Origin: CADEDH01 sp050330635
GTDB lineage: Bacteria > Actinomycetota > Acidimicrobiia > Acidimicrobiales > SZUA-35
Assembly: GCA_050330635.1 (NCBI GenBank)
Contig: JBHJNQ010000049.1
Location: forward strand, 59,569-123,568
DNA: 64,000 nt
Reading direction: 5' to 3'
The translations under genes were made by a program, and so were the position numbers. This document shows positions 50,572-59,607 of this stretch, piece after piece. The notes beneath the pieces were generated by a model, which was not told the DNA's origin, ran no database searches, and saw nothing but the letters and a program-made list of their open reading frames with translations. Every line of letters starts with the position of its first letter. Position 1 is the first letter of the stretch.

Positions 50572-51993
50572 ATGTCGACGTCGAACCGAGGCTCGGTCCT
50601 CACTCCGCAGAAGGACGACTTCCCCCGCTGGTACCAGGACATACTGGATAAGGCGGAACTGGCCGACAACGGCCCGGTGCGGGGAACGATGGTCATCCGG
50701 CCCTACGGCTACGCCCTGTGGGAGCAGATGCAGGCCGCCGTCGACGTCAGGATCAAGGCGGCGGGGGCCGAGAACGTCTACCTGCCACTGTTCATCCCCG
50801 AGAGCTACCTCCAGCGTGAGGCCGAACACGTGGAAGGCTTCAGCCCCGAACTGGCCGTCGTGACCCACGCCGGCGGCAAGGAGGTGGCCGAGCCGTTCGT
50901 CGTCCGCCCCACCAGCGAGACCCTGTTCGGCGAGATGATGGCCAAGTGGATCCAGGGGCACCGCGACCTTCCCCTCCTGCTCAACCAGTGGGCCAACGTG
51001 GTGCGATGGGAGCTGCGACCCCGCCTGTTCCTTCGCACCACCGAGTTCCTGTGGCAGGAGGGCCACACCGCCCACGCCACGGCCGCCGACGCCGCCGCCT
51101 ACGCCCGCCGTATCCACCTCGAGGTGTACCGGGACTTCCTCCAGGGCGTTCTCGCCCTGCCCGTGCTGGTGGGCCTAAAGACCGACCGGGAACGCTTCGC
51201 CGGCGCCGTCAACACCCTGGCCTGCGAGGCCATGATGGGCGACGGCAAGGCGCTGCAGATGGCCACCAGCCACGAGCTGGGCCAGAACTTCGCCCGGGCG
51301 TTCGACATCACCTACACCGACGCCGACGGCCAGGTCCAGCACTGCTGGACCACGTCGTGGGGAAGCAGCACCCGGATGGTCGGTGGCTTGATCATGGGTC
51401 ACGGCGACGACAACGGCCTGGTGGTCCCACCCCTGGTGGCGCCGACCCAGGCCGTGTTGCTGGTGGTGCGCGACGAACCCGAGACGGTCGAGGCCGCCCG
51501 CCGGGTCGAGCAGCAGCTCACGGCGGCCGGGGTGCGGGTACGCCTCGACGAGCGCACCGACCAGGGGTTCGGTCGCCGGATCACCCACTGGGAACTGAAG
51601 GGCGTGCCCCTGCGCGTCGAGGTCGGTCCCCGCGACGTGGCCAACGGGGTGGCGACCGTCGTCAGCCGCCACGATGGCCGGAAGGAGGCGGTCGCCCTCG
51701 ACGATGTATCGACGGTCCTGCCGACGCAGCTCGATGAGATCCAGAGGGCCCTGTTCGACCGAGCCGAACGCCGGCTGGCCGCCGACATGGTCGACACGGA
51801 ATCGATCGATGAGGCCCGGGAGGCGGCCCGCACCGGGTTTGCCCGTATCCCGTGGAAGCTGCTCGGGTCCGACGGTGAGCAGGCGCTGGCGGCCGACGCC
51901 ATCAGCGTCCGCTGCCTCCAGAGCGCGGCCGGCGATCTGCCCGACGATCCCGGGGCGGACGACGTGGTGGCGGTGGTGGCACGCGCCTACTGA
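50572..51993 (+). CDS. proS: Prolyl-tRNA synthetase (short, archaeal/eukaryotic-type)
   Basis: This 473-residue class II aminoacyl-tRNA synthetase charges tRNA-Pro. Motif 1 lies in NVYLPLFIPESYLQREAEHV; motif 2 is RWELRPRLFLRTTEFLWQEG, with the TxE proline/ATP loop. GVLALPVLVGLKTDRERFAG and motif 3 MGHGDDNGLVVPP follow. Then come an anticodon-binding domain and a C-terminal zinc-like extension region. It lacks the INS editing insertion found in the usual E. coli-type ProRS, so it belongs to the archaeal/eukaryotic-like group. ATG 50572 is supported by KDDFPRWYQDIL beginning about 17 residues in. Confidence 0.95.
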   Translation: MSTSNRGSVLTPQKDDFPRWYQDILDKAELADNGPVRGTMVIRPYGYALWEQMQAAVDVRIKAAGAENVYLPLFIPESYLQREAEHVEGFSPELAVVTHAGGKEVAEPFVVRPTSETLFGEMMAKWIQGHRDLPLLLNQWANVVRWELRPRLFLRTTEFLWQEGHTAHATAADAAAYARRIHLEVYRDFLQGVLALPVLVGLKTDRERFAGAVNTLACEAMMGDGKALQMATSHELGQNFARAFDITYTDADGQVQHCWTTSWGSSTRMVGGLIMGHGDDNGLVVPPLVAPTQAVLLVVRDEPETVEAARRVEQQLTAAGVRVRLDERTDQGFGRRITHWELKGVPLRVEVGPRDVANGVATVVSRHDGRKEAVALDDVSTVLPTQLDEIQRALFDRAERRLAADMVDTESIDEAREAARTGFARIPWKLLGSDGEQALAADAISVRCLQSAAGDLPDDPGADDVVAVVARAY

Positions 51994-52173
51994 GCGGCCG
52001 GCCGGCAGCAGGCGCTCGCCCGACCGCAGCGTCCGGTTCCCGGGCTCCGTCCGGCGACACAGCCAGGCGATGACGCACTCAGGCGATGCTGCACTCAGGA
52101 GATGACGTGGAGACGTGCCGAGAAGGCGAATGGTTCCCCCCGTCCGGACTACGATCGTGGCGGGAGGACACCC

Positions 52174-53436
52174 ATGGACATCGCCATCACCGGTCTGGGG
52201 GCCGTGTCGCCCCTAGGTCTCGACGCCGCCGAGCTCTGCGACGGGCTGCTCGCCGGGCGCATCGGTATCCGTGCCGCGCCATGGTCGGAGGTGGGCGGCG
52301 GCGGCCTCTACGCCGCCGTCGACGATCGCTTCGACCCGCTCGACTGGATGGACGAGCGGGTGATGGTCGGCACCGACGGTTTCGCCCGCTTCGCCCTGGC
52401 GGCGTCGGCCCAGGCGCTGGCCGATGCCGGCCTGGAGCCGAGGTCACTCGACCGTCGCCGGACGGGGGTGGTCCACGGCACCTCGATGGGAGGCCACTTC
52501 TCGCTGTCCCGGGCCCAGTGGGACTTCGATCGGGGCGGGGTCGACGCCGTCGACCGCAAGACCCAGATCAAGATCTGGACCAACATGGCCGCCTCCCAGA
52601 TCTGTCTGGCTCACGATCTCCACGGCATCTGCACCACGGTGGCCACCGCCTGCGCCTCGTCGCTCGACGCCCTCGCCACCGCCGCCCTCTACCTCCAGGC
52701 CGGTCAGGCCGACGTCGTCATCGTCGGGGCCACCGAGGGTGGCTACACCTGCGACCCCGGCCAGGACCACTTCCAGCCGGCCGTGAACGCGGCCGAGCAG
52801 AGCTACGGCATGCGGGGCGATGCCGCCGACCCCGAACGGGCCCTCCTCCCCTTCGCCGCCGATCGGGAGGGCATTGTGTCGGGGGAGGGCTCCGCCTTCT
52901 TCGTGCTCGAGACCGGTGAGGGCGCAACCCGGCGAGGTGCCCCGGTGCGGGCCTGGCTCCGCGGCGTCGGCTCCCTGGCCGACGCCTACCACCCGAGCTC
53001 CCCCCAACCGGACGGACGTTGGGAGCAGGCGGTGATGGAGGAGGCGCAGGGAGCGGCCGGCGTGCAGGCGGGCGACGTCGACGTGGTGGTCGCCCACGCT
53101 ACCGGCACCCCCAAGGGCGACACGGCCGAGCTGCGGGCCCTGAACCGGGTGTTCGCCGACCATGGCCGTGTCGTGGTGTCGGGCATCAAGGGCCACACCG
53201 GTCACACCGGCGCAGCCTCGGGAGCCATGAGCATCATGGCCGCCATCCGGGCCATGGAGTCCGGGCGACTGGTCAACGTCGCCGGCACCACCGAGCTCGA
53301 CCCCGAGATCGACTTCGACGTCGCCCTCCGCCGACCCCGCGATGTCGACGCCACCGTGTGCCAGGTCAACTCCTTCGGGTTCGGCGGTCAGAACGCCTCG
53401 GCCGTCATCGCCCGCCACCCCGGAATGCGCCCATGA
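52174..53436 (+). CDS. Beta-ketoacyl-ACP synthase (KAS II-like)
   Basis: The 420-residue condensing enzyme has the catalytic triad regions CTTVATACASSLDALATAAL (Cys near 160), VVVAHATGTPKGDTAELRAL (His near 308) and VSGIKGHTGHTGAASGAMSI (His near 343), plus the terminal VCQVNSFGFGGQNASAVIAR. All catalytic residues are present. It elongates acyl chains by decarboxylative condensation with malonyl-ACP. Coupling by an ATGA overlap to an acyl-CoA ligase gene suggests a dedicated lipid or secondary-metabolite step rather than housekeeping FabF. A GGGAGG lies before ATG 52174. Confidence 0.92.
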   Translation: MDIAITGLGAVSPLGLDAAELCDGLLAGRIGIRAAPWSEVGGGGLYAAVDDRFDPLDWMDERVMVGTDGFARFALAASAQALADAGLEPRSLDRRRTGVVHGTSMGGHFSLSRAQWDFDRGGVDAVDRKTQIKIWTNMAASQICLAHDLHGICTTVATACASSLDALATAALYLQAGQADVVIVGATEGGYTCDPGQDHFQPAVNAAEQSYGMRGDAADPERALLPFAADREGIVSGEGSAFFVLETGEGATRRGAPVRAWLRGVGSLADAYHPSSPQPDGRWEQAVMEEAQGAAGVQAGDVDVVVAHATGTPKGDTAELRALNRVFADHGRVVVSGIKGHTGHTGAASGAMSIMAAIRAMESGRLVNVAGTTELDPEIDFDVALRRPRDVDATVCQVNSFGFGGQNASAVIARHPGMRP

Positions 53437-54989
53437 CGTGGACCGTGGCCGACTGCGTTGCCGCCGCCACCAGGGCCGCCCCCGAGCGGGTGGCCATCGA
53501 GGTCCTCGATCCGCGACGCCACGGCACCGACCCGGTCGACTCGTGGACGTACCGGCGCTTCTGGACCAGGGTGACGACCCTGGCGGACGCACTCGGCCGG
53601 GTCGAGGCGGGACCGAACGGCCCCGCCGTCGCCATCGTCGCCCCCAACTCGGTCGACCACCTGGCCGCCTACCTCGCCTGTCAGGTGGTGGGGGCGGCCG
53701 CGGTACCGGTCAACAACCGCCTCGCCGCCCCCGAGGCCGCCTACATCCTGACCGACTCGGGAGCTTCGACGGTGCTCGCCGCCGGGCCCAACCTCCCGAT
53801 GGCGGCCGAGGCGGCAGCCACCGCCGGGGTCGAGCTCGTCGATCTGGGAACCGTGGCCGAGGCGTCGCCCGGCGCCGGCCCACCGGCCGCCCCCTGGCCG
53901 GGACCGGCGGGCCCGGAGACGGCACGGCGGCTCGCCCTGGTGGCCTACACCAGCGGCACCACCGGCTTCCCCAAGGGCTCGACGGTGACCAACGAGGGTC
54001 TGATGACCCGCCTCGCCCAGTGGTCCTGGACGTTCGGTCTCGGGCCCGGCCAGGTCCTCTCCACCCCCGGGCCCGTGTTCCACATGTCCTACGGGGGCCT
54101 CAGCCTCGCCCACCTGGCCTCGGGTGGCCGCAACCGCCTGATGATCGACTTCGACCCCCGGGTCGCCCTCGAGGAGTACGCCGACCACGCCACCTGGGTG
54201 TTCCTCGTCCCGTCGATGACGGCCATGATCGTCGAGGAGTGGGAGCGGGCCGGGCGGGCACCGCTGGCCACGGTCGAATGGGTGTTGTCGTCGGGGGCCC
54301 CCGGGCCCCTGTCGCTGCTCGACCGGGCGTTCGACGTGTTCCCCCGGGCCAACATCACCGAGGCCTACGGGTGGACCGAGGGCGGCTGGGTCACCTATGA
54401 GATCAAGCGGCGCGACCGGTTGGTCGCCCACTCGGTCGGTTGGGCCGTCCTCGGCACCGAGATCGACGTCCGCGACGACGAGGGCCGACACTGCCCGCCG
54501 GGCCGTCCCGGGGAGGTGGTGGCCCGTTCGATCACCCCGTTCGGCGGTTATCTCGGCAACCCGGCGGCCACCGCCGCCGCCGTGACCGGCGATGGGTTCT
54601 GCCGCTCCGGCGACGTGGGGATCCGCGACGCCGACGGCCGCCTCCGTATCGTCGACCGGGTCAAGGACATGATCATCTCCGGTGGGGAGAACGTGTACTG
54701 CGCCGAGGTGGAACGGGTCCTGGTCGAGCACCCGGCCGTGGCCGAGGCCGCCGTCATCGGCCTGCCTGACCCCCGGTGGGGCGAGCGGGTCACGGCGGTC
54801 GTCGTGGCCCGGGCCGGGGCCACCGTCGACGAGGCGGCGGTGGTCGACCACTGCCGGGCCGAGCTCGCCGCCTACAAGTGCCCCAAGCAGGTGGTGGTAC
54901 GGCGCGAGCTGCCCCGCAACCCGATGGGCAAGGTGCAGAAGTACGTGCTGGTCGACGAGCTCTCGGCGGCGGGGGCGGTCCCAAGCTGA
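53433..54989 (+). CDS. AMP-dependent acyl-CoA synthetase/ligase
   Basis: The 518-residue adenylate-forming enzyme has the P-loop ALVAYTSGTTGFPKGSTVTN near 168-187, ITEAYGWTEGGWVTYE as the A5 region, and GFCRSGDVGIRDADGRLRIV with the ATP-binding Asp. The hinge is VDRVKDMIISGGENVYCAEV, and the catalytic lysine is in RNPMGKVQKYVL near 500. It activates a carboxylic acid as acyl-AMP and transfers it to CoA. It overlaps the KAS stop by 4 nt, so the two probably act on the same chain. Substrate preference is not readable from sequence. Confidence 0.92.
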   Translation: MTWTVADCVAAATRAAPERVAIEVLDPRRHGTDPVDSWTYRRFWTRVTTLADALGRVEAGPNGPAVAIVAPNSVDHLAAYLACQVVGAAAVPVNNRLAAPEAAYILTDSGASTVLAAGPNLPMAAEAAATAGVELVDLGTVAEASPGAGPPAAPWPGPAGPETARRLALVAYTSGTTGFPKGSTVTNEGLMTRLAQWSWTFGLGPGQVLSTPGPVFHMSYGGLSLAHLASGGRNRLMIDFDPRVALEEYADHATWVFLVPSMTAMIVEEWERAGRAPLATVEWVLSSGAPGPLSLLDRAFDVFPRANITEAYGWTEGGWVTYEIKRRDRLVAHSVGWAVLGTEIDVRDDEGRHCPPGRPGEVVARSITPFGGYLGNPAATAAAVTGDGFCRSGDVGIRDADGRLRIVDRVKDMIISGGENVYCAEVERVLVEHPAVAEAAVIGLPDPRWGERVTAVVVARAGATVDEAAVVDHCRAELAAYKCPKQVVVRRELPRNPMGKVQKYVLVDELSAAGAVPS

Positions 54990-55031
54990 CAACTGCGGGC
55001 GGGCGGCTCCGCACTGTGCTCAACTGCCGGG

Positions 55032-55481
55032 ATGCATCTACCGATTCGACGTCTCCTGCCGGTCCTGTCGCTCGCTCTCGTGCTCGTCGCCTGTGGTGAC
55101 CACGAGACCGCCGACGACGACGACACCACCACCTCCGCCGCCGCCGCCGAGAGCTCCGCCGACGACGCCTCGACCACGACGGCAGCCCCCTCGGCCGAGG
55201 CCGCACCGGCCGATGACGCGGTGGCCACCGATCAGGTCACCGTCGTCGGGTTCGCCTTCGAACCGGCCTCGATCGCCGTCGACGCCGGGACCACCGTCGT
55301 GTGGACCAACGAGGACGAGACCCTCCACACCGTCACCCCGACCGACGAGCCGACCGCCTTCGGCGGCAGCCTCGACGCCGCTGGGGCCGTGGTGGAGTCC
55401 AGCTTCGACGAGGCCGGGACGTTCGAGTACTTCTGCTCGATCCATCCGTCGATGACCGGCGTGGTCACCGTCTCCGGCTGA
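55032..55481 (+). CDS. Cupredoxin-domain lipoprotein (plastocyanin-like)
   Basis: The 149-residue lipoprotein has a signal peptide (LPVLSLALVLVACGD; lipid Cys near 21), an acidic Ser/Thr/Ala-rich spacer (residues 25-65) and a type I copper domain. Copper ligands are visible as His in DETLHTVTP and the Cys-x2-His-x2-Met cluster in YFCSIHPSMTGVV. It is an extracytoplasmic, membrane-anchored electron carrier or copper sink. It follows the ligase gene by 42 bp on the same strand, but a functional link is not obvious. Confidence 0.9.
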   Translation: MHLPIRRLLPVLSLALVLVACGDHETADDDDTTTSAAAAESSADDASTTTAAPSAEAAPADDAVATDQVTVVGFAFEPASIAVDAGTTVVWTNEDETLHTVTPTDEPTAFGGSLDAAGAVVESSFDEAGTFEYFCSIHPSMTGVVTVSG

Positions 55482-55515
55482 CCCCCGGCGCCGGGAGCTC
55501 GAAGGGGTGGAGCGC

Positions 55516-56322
55516 TCAGGTCGGCCCGTCGCCCCGACCGGCGCCGAGGCGGCTGAAGTCGGGGGGCCGCTTCTCCAGGAAGGAGTCGACACCCTCGGCC
55601 ACGTCGGGCCGCTGGAACTGGCCCATCACCACCTCCCACATGTCGTCGAGGCTGTCGTCGACGTTGCGCCCGGCGTGATCCCACACCATGCGCTTGGTAT
55701 CGGCCATCGTGACCGGCGACACCGTGGTCGCCAGGTTTCGCACATACGACTGGGCGCCGCCCAGCGGATCGGCCACGAGGTACTCGAGCAGGCCGAGGCG
55801 GTAGGCCTCGTCGGCGTCGACCATGCGGGACGACCACAGCAGGTCGAGGGCGTTACCGAGCCCCACCAGGCGCGGCGTCGTCCACGTCACGCCGTGTTCG
55901 GCCACCAGCCCCCGCTTGGAGAACACGGTGGTGAACCGGGTGTCGGGGCCACCGAAACGCAGGTCGCACATGGTGGCCAGGACGTAGCCGCCGCCGGCGG
56001 CCACGCCGTTGACGGCGGCGATGACCGGCTTGGGAACCTGCGTCAGGTAGGAGAAGAGACCCTTGCGGACACCGGGTTCGGCCCGGTCGTCGCTGGCGCC
56101 GGCCTCGGCGATGGCGGCCAGGGCGTCGGTGTCGAGGCCAGCCGAGAAGGCCCGCCCGGCGCCCGTGATCACGATGCCCACGACCGCAGGGTCGGCCGCC
56201 GCCTCGTCGACCGCCTCCCGGAACGACCGGAACAGCGACGACGTCATGGCGTTGAGCCGCTCCGGGCGGTTGAGCGTGATGGTGGCCACGGGGTCCTCGA
56301 CCTCGTAGACGATCTCCGACAT
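55516..56322 (-). CDS. Enoyl-CoA hydratase/isomerase family protein
   Basis: The 268-residue crotonase has PVATITLNRPERLNAMTSSL, the oxyanion strand VITGAGRAFSAGLDTDALAA (near 50-70), KPVIAAVNGVAAGGGYVLAT and MVDADEAYRLGLLEYLVADP. It probably handles unsaturated acyl-CoA in beta-oxidation. ATG 56322 follows AGGAGG with a 6-nt gap and is preferred over ATG 56328, which overlaps that sequence. It is divergent from the carboxyltransferase at 56457, suggesting shared regulation. Confidence 0.9.
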   Translation of the reverse strand: MSEIVYEVEDPVATITLNRPERLNAMTSSLFRSFREAVDEAAADPAVVGIVITGAGRAFSAGLDTDALAAIAEAGASDDRAEPGVRKGLFSYLTQVPKPVIAAVNGVAAGGGYVLATMCDLRFGGPDTRFTTVFSKRGLVAEHGVTWTTPRLVGLGNALDLLWSSRMVDADEAYRLGLLEYLVADPLGGAQSYVRNLATTVSPVTMADTKRMVWDHAGRNVDDSLDDMWEVVMGQFQRPDVAEGVDSFLEKRPPDFSRLGAGRGDGPT

Positions 56323-56456
56323 GTGCATCCTCCTCGTCCGGGACGGTGGTGCCGTCCTCGGTGCGGCGCCGCCATTGTGGCCTGTCTCCGGTGTCCTGCG
56401 CCTCCCGGCTCCCGTCCCACGTTGACGGCGGCCGACCCAGTGGCGAGGCTGGCGGG

Positions 56457-58022
56457 GTGAGCACCACCGAGGGGGACTGGACACCGGAGCTCGACGAGCT
56501 GGAGGCCCGCATCGGGTTCGCCGCCGCCATGGGCGGTCCCGAGGCGGTCGACCGCCAGCGGGCCGCCGGCCGGCTGACCGTGCGCGACCGAATCGACCGG
56601 CTCGCCGACCCCGGCTCCTTCGACGAGGTCGGGCGGCTGGCCGGGAGGGCCCACCACGGCGCCGACGGGAGCCTCGAGTCGGTCACCCCGGCCAACTTCC
56701 TGTGCGGATCGGTCGAGATCGATGGGCGACCGGCGGTGGTCACCGGCTACGACTACACCGTGCGAGGCGGCGCCATCGAGGGCGGCCTCCTCGACAAGCG
56801 GCCCCACGCCGAGCGCATGGCCCATGATCTCAAGATCCCCCTCGTCCGCCTGATCGAAGGCGTCGGGGCCAGCGTGCGGGGAGTGAAGACCCTGGGCGCC
56901 ACCTACGTGCCGACCGTGCCCGGCTGGGAGTACTCGGTGGCCAACCTGTCGCGGGTGCCGGTGGTGGCGGCGGCCCTCGGCTCGCTGGCCGGTCTGCCGG
57001 CGATCGAGGTCACGGCCTCCCACTTCTCGGTCATGGTGAAGGGCCAGGCCCAGGTGTTCGTGGCCGGGCCGCCGCTGGTGCGCCCGGCGACCGGGGCCGA
57101 CATCGACAAGGAGGCCCTCGGCGGCTGGGAGGAGGCCACCCGGTCCGGCTCGGTCGACGCCGCCGTCGACAGCGAGACCGAGGCCTTGGACCTCGTCCGG
57201 CGGGTCCTCGGCTACCTCCCGTCGAACGTGTGGGAGCTCCCGCCCCGGGGTGAGCCCACCGATGATACAAGCCGTTCCGATCCCGGCCTCCGGTCGCTGG
57301 TTCCCCGCTCCCGCCGCCCGATCGACGTTCGGCGCCTGTTCGCCTCCGTGGCCGACGAGGGCTCGGTGACCGAGCTCGCCGCCGGCCACGCCCGGGCCGC
57401 TGTGGTGTCGCTCGCCCGGCTCAACGGGTGGCCCGTCGTGTTCATCGGCACCGACGGCCGCATCGACGGTGGTGGTCTGTCGGCCGCGGCCGCAGACAAG
57501 GTGGTGCGCTTCATCGACCTGGCCGACACCTTCCATCTCCCGGTGGTGGCGTTCATGGACCACCCCGGCCTGCTGATCGGGCTGGAGGCCGAGCGGGCCG
57601 GGACCCTACGGGCCGGATGCCGGGCCCTGTCGGCGGTGTACGAGGCTGAGGTGCCGTGGGCGTCGGTCATCGTACGGCGGGCCTACGGAGCGGCCGGCGC
57701 CTGCCACCGCAACCCGGCCCGGCACACCTTCCGGGTGGCGTGGCCCTCGGGGGAATGGGGTTCGCTGCCCGTGCGGGGCGGGGTCGACGCCGCCTACCGG
57801 AGGGTGATCGAGGAGGCCGACGACCCGGCGACGAAGCGGGCCGAGCTGGAACGGGAGTACCAGGCCATGACGTCACCGTTCCGCACCGCCGAGGTCTTCG
57901 GTGTCGAGGACATCATCGACCCGGCCGAGACCCGGCCCCGCCTGTGCCGCTGGATCGGCACCGCCTACCGGTCGATGGCGGCGGGTCCGGTCGGGCCGTC
58001 GGGCCGGACGTTCCGGCCCTGA
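56457..58022 (+). CDS. Biotin-type acyl-CoA carboxyltransferase (PCC/ACC beta-subunit family)
   Basis: The 521-residue protein has two crotonase-like halves. The N-terminal half has QRAAGRLTVRDRIDRLADPG, VVTGYDYTVRGGAIEG and RLIEGVGASVRGVKTLGATY; the C-terminal half has GHARAAVVSLARLNGWPVVF, AADKVVRFIDLADTFHLPVV and AFMDHPGLLIGLEAERAGTL. It transfers CO2 from carboxybiotin to an acyl-CoA such as acetyl-, propionyl- or methylcrotonyl-CoA. No biotin carboxylase or BCCP gene is in the window, so it must partner with subunits elsewhere. It uses GTG 56457. Confidence 0.9.
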   Translation: MSTTEGDWTPELDELEARIGFAAAMGGPEAVDRQRAAGRLTVRDRIDRLADPGSFDEVGRLAGRAHHGADGSLESVTPANFLCGSVEIDGRPAVVTGYDYTVRGGAIEGGLLDKRPHAERMAHDLKIPLVRLIEGVGASVRGVKTLGATYVPTVPGWEYSVANLSRVPVVAAALGSLAGLPAIEVTASHFSVMVKGQAQVFVAGPPLVRPATGADIDKEALGGWEEATRSGSVDAAVDSETEALDLVRRVLGYLPSNVWELPPRGEPTDDTSRSDPGLRSLVPRSRRPIDVRRLFASVADEGSVTELAAGHARAAVVSLARLNGWPVVFIGTDGRIDGGGLSAAAADKVVRFIDLADTFHLPVVAFMDHPGLLIGLEAERAGTLRAGCRALSAVYEAEVPWASVIVRRAYGAAGACHRNPARHTFRVAWPSGEWGSLPVRGGVDAAYRRVIEEADDPATKRAELEREYQAMTSPFRTAEVFGVEDIIDPAETRPRLCRWIGTAYRSMAAGPVGPSGRTFRP

Positions 58023-58070
58023 TCGACCGGGCTGGGGCGGCCGGGCGGCGCAGCCGACCCGGCGCCGCCG

Positions 58071-59426
58071 TCAGGCCAGGCCGAGCTGACGGTCGAGGCG
58101 GTGATGGTAGTGGCGGATACGAATCTCCAGGTAGTCGCCGAGCACGATCCGGCGCTGACGACCGAAGCGGAGGCCCCGCTGGACGCGGGCCAGGTTGTCG
58201 GTGTCCTGGTCGAAGACCATACCGAGTTGTTCGAACCCTCGGGCCGACGTCCAGCTCTCGTCGACACCGAGCAGCTCCATGGCCGCCGTCTCGTACGAGC
58301 GGCCGTCGGTGGGCTTGGGATGGAGCAGCATGATCTCCATCAGGCTCCGGTTGGGGTCGTCGCCCCACGGACGGAACCGATAGGCCAGGGGGAGGAACAC
58401 GCCGAGCCACGGGAAGAAGTTGGGGAACAGGTGGTACTGGTCGGTGTCGAGCAGCTCCGCCTCCGACAGGGCCGACAGGTCGACGCCCCACAGCGCCGAC
58501 AGGCCCTCCCGCATCCGCTCGGCCAGGAACGTCCGGGCCCGGACCCCGTCGGGTACCGGTCGCTGGAACTCCCGGGGAAGGACCCGCTGGGCCCTGGCCG
58601 CGATCTCCTCGTCGCTCACCTTGCCGACCAGGGCGCTGATCGGCACCCCGGTCGCCTCCAGCATCCGGGTCAGGTTGGGGCCGAGGGTGTCGCACTGGCA
58701 GTCGTTGTCGTTGGCGAAGCGCACCGTGTGGGGGTGGGTGGCGGGCACGTGGTAGGTCTCGAGGAAGGCCTCGAGTGTCGCCTTCCAGTTGGCCTCGATG
58801 ATCCGTCCGGCGTGGGCGAACACATAGCGGTCGTCGAGCGGGTGGTCGGCGAAGTGATCGGCCAGGGGATGGCTGTAGGTATCGAACGGCTCGGCCTCGG
58901 GGTCCGGGTTGACGAACACGAAACCTCCCCAGGTCGCCACCGCGGCCTCGGGGAGGGCCATCGCCGCCCGGTCGACGTGGCCGAAGTCCCACTCGCCGGG
59001 GATCGAGCGGAGGCTCCCGTCGAGATTCCACGACCAGGCGTGGAAGGGGCAGCGCAGCACCCCCACCTTGCCGTCACCCTCGGCCAGGGTCGTCCCCCGA
59101 TGGAGGCACGAGTTGTGGAAGGCCCTGATCGTGTCGGGGTCGGTCCGGATCACGATGAGGCCGACGTCGGCCACCTCGTAGGTGACATAGGAGCCGACCT
59201 CGGGCAGGTGCTCCAGCCGGCAAGCCATCTGCCACACCTTCGGCCACAGGTGCTCGTTCTCCAGCGCAGCGAACTCCCGGGAGGTGTAGCGGTCGGGCGT
59301 GATCGTGGTGTCGCCCGGCCAGTCGTAGCGCTCGACCCGCAGCGACGGCGGCGGCGCCACGGGATCGTGGGCGATCACCGCCTGGTAGCTCGGGCCCGCC
59401 GACCGGGCCTGTCCTCGTTCGCTCAC
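58071..59426 (-). CDS. Rieske non-heme iron oxygenase, large (alpha) subunit
   Basis: The 451-residue protein has a Rieske [2Fe-2S] domain with FHNSCLHRGTTLAEGDGKVG and RCPFHAWSWNLDG (Cys/His pairs near 103 and 123). The catalytic domain follows, with the mononuclear iron ligands in ANWKATLEAFLETYHVPATH (the bridging Asp is Glu here, with His at YHVPATH). Such oxygenases add O2 to aromatic rings or steroid substrates with an external reductase. GTG 59426 is used; earlier starts add disordered sequence. No ferredoxin or reductase gene is adjacent. It lies downstream of the fused monooxygenase-esterase on the same strand. Confidence 0.88.
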   Translation of the reverse strand: MSERGQARSAGPSYQAVIAHDPVAPPPSLRVERYDWPGDTTITPDRYTSREFAALENEHLWPKVWQMACRLEHLPEVGSYVTYEVADVGLIVIRTDPDTIRAFHNSCLHRGTTLAEGDGKVGVLRCPFHAWSWNLDGSLRSIPGEWDFGHVDRAAMALPEAAVATWGGFVFVNPDPEAEPFDTYSHPLADHFADHPLDDRYVFAHAGRIIEANWKATLEAFLETYHVPATHPHTVRFANDNDCQCDTLGPNLTRMLEATGVPISALVGKVSDEEIAARAQRVLPREFQRPVPDGVRARTFLAERMREGLSALWGVDLSALSEAELLDTDQYHLFPNFFPWLGVFLPLAYRFRPWGDDPNRSLMEIMLLHPKPTDGRSYETAAMELLGVDESWTSARGFEQLGMVFDQDTDNLARVQRGLRFGRQRRIVLGDYLEIRIRHYHHRLDRQLGLA

Positions 59427-59607
59427 CGACAGCCTCCGGGCACCAGCATCGTCCGTCGGGCGGCGAGACGCTAACCCCGACGGTCCCCGCCCGAAGGGCC
59501 GGCGGGGTGATCGGGGAGAGAGAGGCGAGCGGACGTCGACCGGGCGGTGGGCGATGTGCTCCAACGCCATCTCGACGACGCCGCCGCCGGGTCCGAGTGC
59601 CGGTTGC

